Origin: Apoderus coryli
Lineage: Eukaryota; Arthropoda; Insecta; Coleoptera; Attelabidae
Direction of reading: 5' to 3'
NCBI GenBank assembly: GCA_911728435.2
Contig: OU452216.1
Coordinates: forward strand, 5,778,342 to 5,842,341
Length of the DNA: 64,000 nt
Under the pieces are notes generated by a model. It saw only the letters and a program-made list of their open reading frames with translations. It made no database searches and was not told the origin of the DNA. Below are positions 10,350 to 21,864 of the stretch, piece after piece; the stretch's first letter is position 1; each line of letters begins with the position of its first letter. The translations under genes and the position numbers were made by a program.

Positions 10350-12155
10350 AGATAACGTATATAACTTTTATTTTTTCTAGAGCATATTCTTCCAATATTT
10401 TAACATTTTATAGAATTTTCTCACTATTGTAAGTTATTGTCATGATAATTTGATGAATTAGTGTCATATCTTTCGAAATTAGTAACAATTCCCAAGTATT
10501 TTTATTGAAAACAATTTTTATTTAAGCAAATTAATATGTTCCTCCTATAAGTACAATGCACTAGTTGCGTTTTCTACCCACTTTAGCTCCATCTTTCTTT
10601 CAAATCTCTTTTTCTAATGTTTTCCGCATCGCTGGTGCATAATAGTATATTATTATTTATTGAATACCTATGTATATAGCCGGTTTATTTCTAGTATCAT
10701 AGATAAACCAACATAGATGATCAACGCTTATAGCAATATTAATACTCAAAAACAGTAGTGGCATCTCTACATAGACAGTGGAACCTCTAGTTCTCTAACA
10801 ACAAAAAGATGGTGCCACTCCACGCTACAACAGCTAAAAAATAGAATTTTATTTTACCTACTGAGCACGTGAATAAAAAATGTACTAAATGAAAAAAACT
10901 AAGAGCACATAACAATTAAAATAAAGTAAAAACTTTGAGTATCAAAAAAATCTATCAATTAAAATAATGAGGACGGGTAAGTTAAAAGAGTAAAAAAAAT
11001 TATATTTCTGTAGACGTCCAATAATTTGGAAACACTGTCTCGTCCACCAAATTATTTTAATAGGTCATCAAACCATTCAGTCAATCAAAACATGTTTCAG
11101 CCCTAGAAAGGGTCATCATCAGTTGAATACATATTCTATAACTAAAAGGTAAATTTGGAAAATTTATAGAGAGTATTACATCTAAATATGTCAATTTTAA
11201 GCTTACCTTAGTGGAAAGAAAATTATTCTTTTATTTTTATTTTAAATTACATAGAATATTTGTTCAAACTAACATGACTGGGGTTCTTACAGAAGCACCC
11301 ATTACAATTGTAATATTTCGTTTTGGAGATCATTAGAAGATGATTATCAATTATGGTAATTAAAATTATTTTTCTGAAAACGTGTTGTTTCTAATCATTC
11401 TAATTTCAGATTGAGAGGGAAAGCCAAACACTGTTAAGTTTTTTAATGTTATGTGAAATTAGTTGTTTTTCAATTGTCTAAAATCTCCTCTCCAGACTCA
11501 ACAATAAAATACCACTACCTATGTTAAGAAGAAGAATTTATTTATGTGTAATAAATTCTTAGGTATAGATATACAAATAAAATCGGGTAGGTCAAGGAAT
11601 CGCGAGTTCGTTAGCGATTGAAATCGGAAAGTTAATTTTAAAATGGCGGCCTGTCAAAGCTTTAAAAAATCATATTTTTTTCACTGTTGATAGAAAATAC
11701 TGATGTTATATATCAAATGATAGAGCACTTAAATTTCTACAATGTTTACTTGGAGAGTTTTTTCATCACTGGCACAGTGGCGGCTTTAAGCGATCGATCC
11801 GTGGTTTTACAAAATATTCAACATTTAGAAAATTACAATGGATTCCTCCACATATAAATAGATTAATTGCATAAATATGTTTTAATCCAGCATTCGGTCT
11901 ATAAAATTTAACAGGACTGCTCTTGGTGTCTTTGTCCTTTTTGGCTTCATTTTTCCTTGATGTTCGGCGCTTGGTTTTTATTCATTTCGGACTTGGTCTG
12001 TTGGTTAGAATAATAAAGTTCACTTTAGTTTAGTTCAGACCTCTTAGACTGATAGGCGGTAATAATTCAATATGTCGAGTAAGAGAGTGGCAGTCGCAAA
12101 TAATATTTTAAATTTTTTTTAAAAATCAAGAACAGAGGAGAGAGTAGAAAATAAA
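10350..12155. other. Intergenic stretch with no gene seen
   Basis: AT-rich sequence between the THAP pseudogene and the fold-back transposon. The only structured element noticed is a minus-strand hammerhead-like core at 11091-11122, with a nearby inverted pair CCAATAATTTGG / CCAAATTATT around 11024-11055. No convincing protein homology in any frame. Confidence 0.45.
11091..11122 (-). ncRNA. Hammerhead-like ribozyme core (candidate)
   Basis: On the minus strand it reads CTGATGA, then TGACCCTTTCTAGGGCT, then GAAACATG. The spacer contains a CCC/GGG stem closed by a TTTCTA loop, in the place of hammerhead stem II. Flanking strands for stems I and III could not be assigned with confidence. Confidence 0.4.
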
Positions 12156-12189
12156 AATACAGTTGTTAAAGGACGTACATCTAGATACC

Positions 12190-13585
12190 CATGAAAAAAA
12201 ATTGGGAAGTTTCCATGCATAGAGACAAATAAATAGACACCATAGCAGAAAAGTGTTCCGTCGGTTAGCAGTCCGTTTACGAGAAACGGGAAGTGTAAGA
12301 GTTGATCCAGTCCCGCTCAGAAGACGTCCAGTTAGCAGTGAAGATAATATTATAAGCGTTCTTGCGTATGTGGTGTTTTACATCAGACACTTTCAGATAC
12401 CGATAGGGGAAAGGTGTACGAGTTGATCCCCTTAAGGGAAAATAATTATATAATTAAAAGTATCCATCATACCCAAGTCGGCTAAATATGTGCTATTAGC
12501 AAATTCATTTGTCTTACTATTTTCATGTTCAAAACATCGACTTTAGTAATGTTTCATAATTTTATTTCAATTTTTTAACAAGCTTAATAAAGGATCATCT
12601 TGGACACCGGGGTCTCCAAGATGATCCCTATAGTATGGACAAGATGATCCATAGGATCATCTTATCTAAACTACTAAGAAATCACTAGATTTCAGTAGAG
12701 AATTCAAAAAATAAAATCAAAAAATCTTCATTTATTTATTTTATGTACGTGAATAAAAAAAAACTGTATAATTATCTCCGTTTTTTTCCTGGAGTAACTG
12801 TGCACAAATCACAGGTGAACTCTTCTTCGTGGAATAAGTTTCGGTACAGAATAAGCTTTCTGTGTCGTCTTCTGACCAAGTTGACTCTTCAACATATGCG
12901 ATCTTTTTTTATTTGAAATTCCTTTCCCAATTCCGTTTGCAAGATGATCATCTGTTACATTAACAGAAGAATCATCTTGCCCCAAATACAATGATGTTCT
13001 ATTTTGTTCTGTAACTTAACCTATAAGCTTTGTACTTTTATTCTGCCGACTAAAATACTTAATTAACTACTACTACAAGCCAACAATACAATAAAATTTG
13101 CACTTAAGGTTTTGCAAGGTAACTTACCGTATTTTAAAATCAGCGTCCGCATAGATCAACAACACATATTTTTTATTTTCTTGCATAAAATTATGCGTGT
13201 TGAATGTGCCGCTACTACACATCGACTAAATGCGTTCTGGTGTTGGCAAATACATATTACGGAAGAAATCCATTAGATGGCATATGTAGTTTATCCAAAA
13301 TTGAAAAGGATCATCTTACCTCAACGAATCATCTCATACACCTTTCCCCTATTGACAAGAAGCGCCTATAGACTTTTGTTATTGGCTGAGAGATATGTGC
13401 ACGGAAAACCCGCAATTTCTCTCACAGATTTTATGGACTGAGTGATTTTTTCTAGTTGTGGTAGTGCTAATTTACACAATACGCATTATTGGTCACAAAC
13501 AAATCCTCATTGGATGCCGGAAGTTGACCATCAAAGTAGATGGAGTGTAAACGTGTGGTGTGGAATCGTAGTCAGGGTATTTAGC
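12190..13585 (+). pseudogene. Transposase fragment of the fold-back element (split by MITE-like insert)
   Basis: The first part, about 12238-12400, reads as the helix-turn-helix region (KVFRRLAVRLRETGSVRVDP). After the insert, 13352-13585 gives IFSSCGSANLHNTHYWSQ, NPHWMPEVDHQSRWSVNVWCGI. These are recognisable parts of a widespread insect transposase type with an N-terminal DUF4817-like domain and a DDE catalytic core. TGA occurs just before IFSS, where the first catalytic Asp-Glu is expected. The coding sequence then runs into the inverted arm, so the C-terminal half with the remaining catalytic residues is absent. Confidence 0.7.
12406..13349. mobile_element. 944-bp MITE-like element with TA target duplication
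   Basis: Starts GGGGAAAGGTGTACGAG and ends with the near-inverse CTCATACACCTTTCCCC, so terminal inverted repeats are about 25 bp. The host sequence reads ...CCGATA before it and TATTGACAAG after it. Uninterrupted copy A has CCGATATTGACAAG (minus strand, near 37395), so the TA is duplicated, as for Tc1/mariner or pogo-type elements. The interior has about eight copies or near-copies of the ten-base word AAGATGATCC in both orientations, two pairs forming hairpins near 12592-12633 and 12643-12665. A 60-codon minus-strand frame (12991-12809) has no recognised function. Confidence 0.88.
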
Positions 13586-14822
13586 AGCATATTCGCGTTT
13601 ATTTATATGTCTCCATGCATGCAAACTTCCTAATTTTGTTTCACGGGTATCTAGATCTACCTCTTTGAGCAAATTTTATGAAAGCTCTGCATTTTGGTAA
13701 TTTTAATGGATATTTCATTATTTTTATTCGTTAAACTATCAGTTTAATAAATTCTAAACCTATTTCTTTATTTCCCATGGCATTCTTGATCACGGAAAAT
13801 TAAAGATACATGATTTTTCAACGAATTTTGGTGAACAACATTCTTTTGGCCATAACTCTCAAACGAATAAAGATTTTCCTGTGCGGTTTGGACTTTTTTT
13901 ATTGCAAATTCAATTTACTTTTCATTTTTGATAAAATATTTGTATCATTCCATTTAAGTTTTTAAAGAAAAATCAAAAAAACCTTAGGCGATGCAAATTT
14001 CGCCATCTAGCGGAGCTCCAAAAAACAATTATGATTTGAAATATTTTTTTTCTGCATCAGCAAGGCTTGAGTTCTTAAACAAAAATTATATTGTTAAATT
14101 CGGTTAAGCCAAACCAAAGTTATACACATTATCATAGGTAAAATTTCGTCCTTCCCTGCTGCCTTTATTTCAAGCCTTACAATAAAAAGTGATACACCAA
14201 AAAGATGCCGAATCTCAGTAGCATTACTGTGGTAGTATTGTTTTTCTAACTTATATTGCGGAATTTTCAAGAAAAATGCATTTTTCGCATTACTGTATCT
14301 ATTACGCCCCCTAGCGGTATAGTTAGGAACTAAAAAACTATTTCCAGCGATTTCCCATGGTGAATTTCCCTAAAAGAATTTTTTTCCCATTGTCATACGA
14401 CTATTACTTCCTGAGATATGCTACCTGTCTACCCTTAACGGAATACCCGGTATAAATCGAAAATCTACTTTTTCGACTGGCTGCCATATCGGGATTTTTT
14501 TTATAATATAAACAATTTGACGTATCGTTAGAGGCAACGAATTCTAATTTATTTTATATCTTTTGTTTTGTAATGATTTTCTTTGCAAAAACGAAAATAA
14601 AATAAATAAATGACGAACATAATCATTTCGTAATATTAGTGACACGCGATGGGAATCTCTCCTCAATCCGGCGGCATCAATGCATGCGCTCGCTATTTGT
14701 CGTTAACTTCCGGCGCACTCTATGTATGTTTTCAAACAAAAAGACCGGTCATAACGTAACAACCGCACCGTCGTCTGGCGCTGAGAGTTTAGTTCTCGAG
14801 TTTCCGTCTCACGCACGATACG

Positions 14823-15599
14823 ATGGAAGACGAGTTGCGCTGCTACACTTGTAAACAATTTTATAACAACCCCGTGTTGTTGCCGTGTTATCACGCGCTT
14901 TGCCTGCATTGCGCCTTAACATTGCAACTACCCGCCTCATCCGCCAATCATAACAACGTTTCGGCGGTAACTTTAAATAACACTGCAGCAAGTGAAAACG
15001 CGGAAAGTGTTGCTTCAGGATCGTCTAGTGATTATCAGGAGTCAGACAAACTTTCGATTTTAAGCGAAACCGATAGTGGAGTTGTGTGCACATCTCGTCC
15101 AAATTCTTACGTCGGAACTCCGAATAACGGAGTTCTCTTCCCTAGTGCATTGTCCTTGTCCTGCCCCATTTGCCATAAAGTTGTTTATTTCGACGATAAC
15201 GGTGCTCATAATTTGCCGAAATACCGCGTGATGCAAAGCATCGTTGACAGGTATGGGGAACTTAAGAATTTAACATTGAAATGTCAAATGTGTGAACAGG
15301 AACCAGCTAAAGATGCCACAATAATGTGTGAGCAATGTGAAGTGTTGTATTGTGATTCCTGTCGGGAATCCTGTCATCCGACTAGAGGCCCATTGGCTAA
15401 ACATGTGTTGGCAGAACCTAAGCGCGGTGTGACCAGTGGAACTAAAGCCAAAGATGGCAAGTGTCCGGAACATAGCGAGGAAATTTTGAATATGTTTTGT
15501 TTGGTTTGTAAAATTGGTGTTTGTGCTCTGTGTTTAATGGATACGCGTCACGCCAGTCACGATGTGCAGGCTCTAGCAATCATGTGTAAAGCACAAAAG
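14823..15599 (+). CDS. Trim9: Trim9 first coding exon (RING, B-box 1, B-box 2)
   Basis: TRIM9-type E3 ubiquitin ligase, known in animals as a neuronal regulator of axon guidance and branching downstream of netrin/DCC. The exon encodes 259 residues. The RING first half has C7, C10, C22, H24, C27 and C30; a long Ser/Asn-rich insert (31-113), typical of TRIM9/TRIM67, precedes the second half at C114-P-I-C117. B-box 1 spans about 154-196 (CQMCEQEP...CDSCRESCHP) and B-box 2 about 212-251 (KCPEHSEEILNMFCLVCK). The exon ends in phase 0 at MCKAQK, followed by GTAATT. Reading on gives VIVFVLLSFLD, which is intron. Coiled coil, COS, FN3 and SPRY exons were not found on the plus strand in the remaining 48 kb. 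The start is the first ATG before the RING, with CpG-containing sequence upstream. Confidence 0.95.
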
Positions 15600-15931
15600 G
15601 TAATTGTGTTTGTCTTGCTTTCATTTTTAGATGCACCGGGTGATCATTTATAAACGTACACCCCTTTAACTTTGTTGTTTCACCCTGTAAAAAAATGTTA
15701 ATTATATGGAACACCCTGTATACTATATTTTGTTATTGAAGATTATTTTCTCCTGATTCCAAAAATACCACATTTGATGGGTCTATCTTAAACGGCTCAA
15801 TAAGAATTCGCAATAAAACAAAGCTTTTTCAAAAATTAAATGTATTTTAAACAAAACAAAAACAAAAAATAATAATTTACACAAAACTAAGAAAACAAAA
15901 TATCTACAAAAGATGTTCGAATTTACTTCAA

Positions 15932-16829
15932 TGAGAACAAAAACAAATAATCTTCGGAAATCACTTTATTCTTTTCAAAATATTCCCTATGAAGATCTAT
16001 ACACTTCTGCATGGGCTTGAACCAAATGTCGAAGCACTTTTGCCACTCTGATTGAGGTATCTCCAAAACATGCATTCTGAATGCAGCAACCGCTTCTTCA
16101 GGTGTCGAAAAACGTTGACCTCTCAGTTTGTTTTTTACGTACGGGAATAAAAAAAAGTCATTCGGTGCCAAGTCAGGACTATACCGCGGATGACTCATCA
16201 AATCGATGTTTTGGGTGCTCAAAAATGCAGTTGTTTGAGTCGATGTGTGAGAGCTCGCATTGTCGTGGTGAAGAGTGATCCGTCTTCGGCGGTTGGTTCT
16301 CCTGATTTCTTGGAAGACAACTGGCAAACAAATAGTTGTGTTCCACTCAGAATTGACTGTTCTGCGTTGTTCTAGTGGTACGATTGCGACATGTCCAGTT
16401 TTTCCGAAAAAACAGGCGACCATTTGCCAGGAAGTGCTTCGTGCGCGAACAACTTTTGTTGGATTTGGCTCATCTTGAAACACCCACACAGTCGACTGCT
16501 GTTTACTTTCGGGCTCTTACGGGTAACTCCACGATTCATCACCTGTCACGATGTCATATACGTGTTTCGAAGCACCGCGATCGTATTTTTTGAGCATTTC
16601 TTTCGACCAATCGACACGAGCCCTTTTTTGAGCGATTGACAAATTGTGTGGGATCTTGCAATATCAGTTCGCGCACAGCATCAATGGTTTTCGGAACAAC
16701 AACTGATTTTGGACGACCTTCACGAAATTCGTCTTGGAGTGAACTACGACCACGATTGATTTCACCATAACATCGATAAACACTGGTCCTTGATGGAGCT
16801 TTATCGCCAAAAATTGAATTGAGTTCATC
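15932..16829 (-). pseudogene. mariner transposase, copy 1 (internal deletion)
   Basis: Begins MDELNSIFGDKAPSRTSVYR near 16832. After ELILQDP about 110 bp seen in copy 4 are missing and the frame changes. The C-terminal part, from FQDEPNPTKVVRARST, continues in frame through LHHDNASSHT and YSPDLAPNDFFLFP. Asp in HDN and Asp in NDFF are 34 residues apart, the DD34D signature of mariners. It ends ...REYFEKNK plus extra residues from changed 3' sequence. Inactive. Confidence 0.88.
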
Positions 16830-17040
16830 CATGTCGAAAGTTGTAAAAATTAATCGCGCGAAAATGTTCACGATTTAATTCCAGTTTTGGGCCGAGATGA
16901 ATCTTTTAAGTTCCTGTAAACAACACAAATAGCGCTTGTATGGGTATAACCTCAAAAATGTCCAACTTTACGATAGAGCTGTCAGTTGCCAGATTGCAAC
17001 ACCAGGGTTGCCAAATCCCGAAAGATAAAAGGCAACCTCG
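15932..17040 (-). mobile_element. mariner element, copy 1 (3' end lost)
   Basis: Minus-strand mariner of the same family as copies 2-4. The right terminal repeat is complete: AAAAGGCAACCTCG at 17027-17040, followed by TA. The left one is missing, similarity stopping near 15932. Sequence next to the right end (CAACACCAGGGTTGCC) is shared by all complete copies. Confidence 0.85.
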
Positions 17041-18158
17041 TACTAAATAGATCTATGGAATAACAAAACCAAGTCGATACAAATATGATAAATAGTCTTG
17101 AAGATTTAAGTCAAGCCTGTATGAATAATGTACAAATAAAATGACAAAATAAAAACGTTCATTATATTTTACCGAATAAGGCGAATGCAGAAAGTTAATC
17201 TGGAAATTTGTTGCGATGTATTACCAGATATTCTCGTTTTAACCATGATAAGCACACAAGGATTTAATAGAACTTCCTTAATTGATAAATGCTGGAGATT
17301 AATTATTATCTTTAATAATCTTACGTATTACAAAACGACACATGCCATTTTATTGAATTTACCTATAGATTTATAATAATAATATTGTATTGGAATTTTG
17401 TTAAATTAGCTTATACTCATAGCCATTAGAAGATAGGAACGGGTTTATATAAATCTATCTCTATATACACTGTGTCCCCAAAGGTCCGCAATATCCAATA
17501 TTATCTCACGACCTATTTGGACAAATGAATTACATTTGGAATCTAGGGAAAAAAAAGTATCGTCGCCAAATATCTCACTATTGAGCATTCAGTTTTTATT
17601 TGAGATACCTACTGTATTCTTCGCTATAGGTACAGGGTGCGCAAGTTTGAAATGGATTTAAACATTTTGCTTCATTTTGAAGAAAACGCGTGAACATCTA
17701 TTTGTAAAGTATCTCAAACTTTACGACAAAGAGGCTTCCAAAATAGATTTTGTTTCGGAAAGGTTAGAAAGGAACACATAAAACATTCTTACAGACCCTA
17801 TAAGATGAGAAAAACGTAGCCATTATCCCCTGCAAATGCTGCCGAAAATGGGCGAAGATCCACAGATTTTTCATAAAATTTTGTGGTCCATTGCAATACC
17901 AAATAAGCAAAACCATAGATTTTGGAACACTGACTATCCAAACTAGGTTAGAGAAGCGCGATTTCAAGGAAGACCGACGCTCAACGTATAATAATAATAA
18001 TTTATTTCCAAATAATGTATAAATTCTTCTAAACACAATTTATGCTAGCCAGAAATAAATGAAATACCTGTACTGAAACCAAAAAATGGTTTGTGCGTGG
18101 AGTCCATCAACTCATTTCGAAGCGTGCACTCGTATACGATCTAATCACAACATAAGTA
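17041..18158. other. No gene recognised; possible transposon ends
   Basis: Words like those ending many insect DNA elements occur here: ACTGTGTCCCCAAAGG near 17469 and GGTACAGGGTGCGC near 17630. The interval near 17764-18036 has an open minus-strand frame without recognisable motifs, ending in an AATAATAATAATTTATTT tract near 17989. Nothing can be assigned safely. Confidence 0.35.
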
Positions 18159-18162
18159 TTAA

Positions 18163-19601
18163 CCCAGATATGCCTGAATTATTTTTTGTAAAATATTTAG
18201 GATTTTTTGGTGTAAGTATAATACAAAGACCATAAATAACGGGAAAAAATAGTAAATAAAATTTCGATACTTTTAAAAGTATTTTATTTTTGGTGTCCGT
18301 TTAAAAGTACAATAGGAACTTATCCATAGAAACTTTGAAATATTAAGCTATATCAAAAAGATTTAAATTAACCAAAAATTTAAGCAACACAAAAGTAGAA
18401 ACAAAAATTAGTACAACATAATTGAAAATGCAGTATTTTGTGTTGTATGGAGCAAAACATCCAATATGAAGAGCCACTTTGTATTTGGTACATATGGTTT
18501 TAACTTTATTATGACACACTCTGCATCTTGTTTGTTTCTCCTGCTGTCCAACTAAATGATCCAATCGGTCAAAACGTGTATCAATATTCTCTAGCGCAGA
18601 AGGCCTTCCTCTTTTTTTGCTTTCTGACCTTTCCAACAAGGAAATTGTAATCCTTCTTCTAAAAGTAAGGTGATCGAGGTTTCCTCTTTGCAGCCTGTGT
18701 AACTGCCAAGAATTTTGTACCATCAAATCTAGGCAAAATGCAATAAGACAAAAATACCATTTTTTACCTCGTATCTTTGTTCTATATAGGCTTATGTTTT
18801 GGTCGCATGTCAACGCCGCCCATGTTTTTATTATATATATGAATATTGTAAGGTTGTTTTACGCTCAGTTTTTTCTTATCTTTTCTGCTATACCTTAGAA
18901 CGCTTTGCACTGGGTTGGTTGGAATGGCCTTTGAAGCTATTGTGACAACGTTATGTCATGCCACTTTGCTAAAACAATATTCGTGTCTTTCATTTTTTGA
19001 AACTCGTAAGAACCTCTTGCTTTCTTTTTCATGTCATGTTTCTTGATCATTGGACAATCGGCTGCTCGATTTTCACGAAGAGTTCCTGTGGCACGGATTC
19101 CTTTTTGGGATAATGGTTCTAGAAGTGGAATGGTCGTAAAAAAGTTGTCAAAAAAAAAGGTGATACGAATAATCTGCTTCTGAACGTAAGACGTATATAT
19201 TCCTATTGGCCTTTTAAAAGGACGCCACTCTAAAAGGGCCCCCCGATAGCCCGTATTGTATTTTAATTAATCCTTTTGTGTCAGAATCAAAAAACACAAC
19301 AATTATAAGTAATATTTACCACAAGGTAACTCAAAAATAATCAAAATAATTTCTTAATGATTACCCAACCAATCTAAGGTCGATTGGTGTGTCCATGTTG
19401 TAAAGCTGTACAATTTTGCTCACTGTTTACTTGTCACTGTTTCAATGCAAACTGATTTTATCCATATAAATCTATTCACATGACATTAAAACAACATAAT
19501 ATGAACCGCCATCTATGAATAAGTAGTTAAACACTGAATAAAATGTCATATACAGCTGATTGTACCAATGTACTTATAAAAGGACAATAGGCATATCTGG
19601 G
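18163..19601 (-). mobile_element. piggyBac-like element with TTAA duplications
   Basis: Perfect 12-bp-plus terminal inverted repeats: CCCAGATATGCCT at the left and AGGCATATCTGGG at the right, each flanked by TTAA (18159-18162 and 19602-19605). TTAA target duplication is the hallmark of piggyBac. At 1439 bp it is shorter than a full element because the N-terminal part of the transposase gene is deleted. Confidence 0.93.
18343..19290 (-). pseudogene. piggyBac-like transposase, C-terminal part
   Basis: Minus-strand pieces in order: WRPFKRPIGIYTS, then FDNFFTTIPLLEPLSQKGIRATG with the second catalytic Asp, then TLRENR, and after frame breaks DQNISLYRTKIRGKKWYF with the third catalytic Asp. A C-terminal Cys-rich finger reads CRVCHNKVKTICTKYKVALHIGC. 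It carries several frameshifts and stops between about 18830 and 19000. The N-terminal half with the first Asp is absent. Inactive. Confidence 0.88.
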
Positions 19602-19605
19602 TTAA

Positions 19606-20019
19606 TATTAAAAATTTTGTAATACCCTAAACCGAAAGAAAAAAAAATAAACACTTATTCATGAGTCATGATACAAAACAACTCCCTATTACATTTAGAC
19701 ACAAAAAATAAAAAACAATGGAACCAGCACATTCGAGAACTGCACTTCAATTTGATAATTTATTTAATTTTGAGGAACAATCCGAAACCCATGTTTTTCT
19801 TTTGAAATGAAATATATTTTCAATATTTCATATATTTACAGGAATATTGGAATATATTCTCGGTGGCAAGAAATTAAAAGAACGTTGCCCTTTTCTTTTA
19901 GAAGCTTTTAGTTGAGAAAACTGTTTTTCTTTCTTATGCCTTGTATTGTGATGGTGATCAATAGAAATTAACGTATGTCGTTTTTTTTTGCTGTAGCCAA
20001 ATAATTCTATAAAAATACA
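19606..20019. other. No feature seen
   Basis: AT-rich sequence between the piggyBac element and a transposase remnant. No repeat or protein similarity noticed. Confidence 0.35.
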
Positions 20020-20335
20020 ATTGTCTCAAACACAATATGGTGTGGAATTTTAGGGGACCGCATAGTAGGAGCATATATTTTTGAACACACATTAACCCAA
20101 GAAAATTTGCCATTGAATCAGTTATCTTATATTCCATCAAGACAGAGCACCTCCACATAACACCAAGAGTGCTCAAGACTTTTTCAACAATAACTTTTCA
20201 GATTGGATCGGCAAGTTTAGGATTATTCGATGGCCACCAAGCATCAGTTATAATTTAACGCCTCTGGATATATTTTATGGGCATATATTAAAGATAAAAT
20301 GTATATTTATTGGACATTCAAAGAAGAGAGACTAT
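20020..20335 (+). pseudogene. DDE transposase fragment (IS630/Tc1/mariner-like, unclassified)
   Basis: Plus-strand codons TQYGVEF near 20030, then FHQDRAPPHNTKSAQDFF, then WIGKFRIIRWPPSISYNLTPLDIFYGHI. This follows the pattern 'QDGAPPHY....WIGRRGPIEWPPRSPDLTPLDFFLWG' of a common insect transposase type, and could be the missing C-terminal half of the fold-back family at 12158 and 36305. It has several stops. Mariner copy 2 starts right after it and may have inserted into it. Confidence 0.6.
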
Positions 20336-21335
20336 TAATGACTGCCTTTTATATTTCGGGATTTGGCAACCCTGGTGTTGTAATCTGGCAACTGACAGCT
20401 CTATCGTAAAGTTGGAAAATTTTGAGGTTATACGTACTCAGAAAGTTTTGACATACCTACGAGCGCTATTTGTGTTGTTTACAGTAACTTAAAAGATTCA
20501 TCTCGGCCCAAAACAGTGCATGGATGAACTTAATTCAATTTTTGGCGATGAAGCTCCATCAAAGACCAGTGTTTATCGGTGGTATGGTGAATTCAATCAT
20601 GGTCGTAGTTCACTACAAGACGAATTTCGTGAAGGTCATCCAAAATCAGTTTTTGTTTGGAAAACCATTGATGCTGTGCGCAAACTGTTATTGCAAGATC
20701 GTCATGTGACCTATCAAGAGATTGATACAACATTTGGCATTAGTGGGACAAGCATGCATTCAATATTGCATAAACATTTGACTGTCAAGAAAATTTGTTC
20801 GCGTTGGATCCCACACAATTTGTCAATCGCTCAAAAAAAGGCTCGTGTCGATTGGTCTAAAGAAATGCTCAAAAAATACGATCGCGGTGGTACACAACCA
20901 TTTGGTTGCCAGTTGTCTTCCAAGAAATCAGGAAAACCAACCGCCGAAGACGGATCACTCTTCACCACGACAATGCGAGCTCTCACACATCGGCTCAAAC
21001 AACTGCATTTTTGTGCACCCAAAACAAGGATTTGATGAGTCATTCGCCGTATAGTCCTAACTTGGCAATTAATGACTTCTTTTTCTTCCCGTACGTAAAA
21101 AACAAACTGAGAGGTCAACGTTTTTCGATACCTGAAGAAGCGGTTGCTGCATTCAGAATGCATGTATTGGAGATACCTCAATCAGAGTGGCAAAAGTGCT
21201 TCGCCATTGGGTTCAAACGCATGCAGAAGTGTATAGATCTTCATGGGGAATATTTTGAAAAACAATTAAGTGATTTTCAATGATTAATATTTGTTTTTGT
21301 TCTCTAATCCTGAAATATAAAAGGCAACCCTCTTA
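20336..21335 (+). mobile_element. mariner element, copy 2 (internal deletion)
   Basis: Both ends are recognisable: TGCCTTTTATATTTCGGGAT at the left and ATCCTGAAATATAAAAGGCA at the right, near 21335. The left tip is altered (TAATGACTGCC instead of TACGAGGGTTGCC). Compared with copy 4 it lacks an internal stretch of roughly 230 bp. Confidence 0.88.
20520..21283 (+). pseudogene. mariner transposase, copy 2
   Basis: Starts MDELNSIFGDEAPSKTSVYR and is open through the helix-turn-helix part to KEMLKKYDRGG. It then jumps, after a deletion that removes the first catalytic block (DESWIY region in relatives), into VVFQEIRKTNRRRRITLHHD in another frame. The second and third Asp (HDN; normally NDFF) remain, and it ends HGEYFEKQLSDFQ at 21283. 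It cannot be active, but the termini could still be mobilised by a related transposase. Confidence 0.88.
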
Positions 21336-21369
21336 CTGCTATAGTTTATTTCAGAAAGAAGAGTAACAA

Positions 21370-21570
21370 AATAAATAAGCATGTCAAACGTTTGAGAAAA
21401 ATGTCAAACGTTTGACTTTTTTTCCATAAACATTGACTTTTTTTCACAAACGTTTGACTTTTTTTTACAAACGTTTGACTTTTCTTCTGAAACGTTTGAC
21501 TTTTTTTCTCAAATATTTGACTATTTTTCGCAAGCATTTGACATTTTTCTCAAACGTCAAAAAATGCTTC
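21370..21570. repeat. Minisatellite of about 20-22 bp units, copy 1
   Basis: Tandem units of the type AAACGTTTGACTTTTTTTC, about 20-22 bp, eight to nine times. The array is followed by ATGCTTCGAGCC. The same array and trailing phrase recur at 26480-26600. Open frames through it, with KKSQTFV-like repeats, are a by-product of the tandem units and not a gene. Confidence 0.8.
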
Positions 21571-21864
21571 GAGCCTTTTTTAACGTTTCGGAACCAGAAA
21601 ATTTTAAACATCAGCGGTCAATTATAAGTAGTTTAGTACCGTAATTTGAACAGAGTCTTTTTTCGATCAGGATGCAAGTAAAGAAAGGCTTAAATAAAGA
21701 CCTTTATTATTATTAATTCCAGGCACATTATTTCTTATTATTTGAGATAACAGTTTCGCTTTCATCAAGGAGACTATTAATTATCTCATTCAGCCTTTCC
21801 TGAGTGGTTTTGCTTGGCAAAGATCCGGCATCCCCAATCTGATTCAGAATATCTTGAGTGTTAA

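Larger units (their letters stand above)
12158..14452 (+). mobile_element. Fold-back DNA transposon, copy B (left end truncated, carries an insert)
   Basis: Closely similar to copy A at 36305-38558. Here the left arm is lost before about 12158, where the match starts at ATCTAGATACCCATGAAA. The element runs through a transposase fragment, is interrupted by a 944-bp insert (12406-13349), then reaches the join GTAGTCAGGGTATTTAGCAGC near 13569. After that the 5' region is repeated in reverse, down to the terminal GGAATACCCGGTAT at 14452. The same internal join is present in copy A, so both descend from one fold-back derivative that already lacked a full transposase. It ends about 370 bp upstream of the Trim9 start codon. 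Confidence 0.8.

Noticed and set aside
14703..15473. Minus-strand frames under the Trim9 exon
   Set aside because: Antisense to a clear RING/B-box coding exon and without recognisable motifs.
16081..16639. Several plus-strand frames over mariner copy 1
   Set aside because: Antisense shadows of the mariner transposase on the minus strand.
17185..17376. 63-codon frame MQKVNLEICCDVLPD
   Set aside because: No match to a known family and no supporting signals.
21346..21627. Open frames with KKSQTFV or KRLTFFL heptads
   Set aside because: The heptads come from 20-22 bp minisatellite units read on either strand; no start context or homology.
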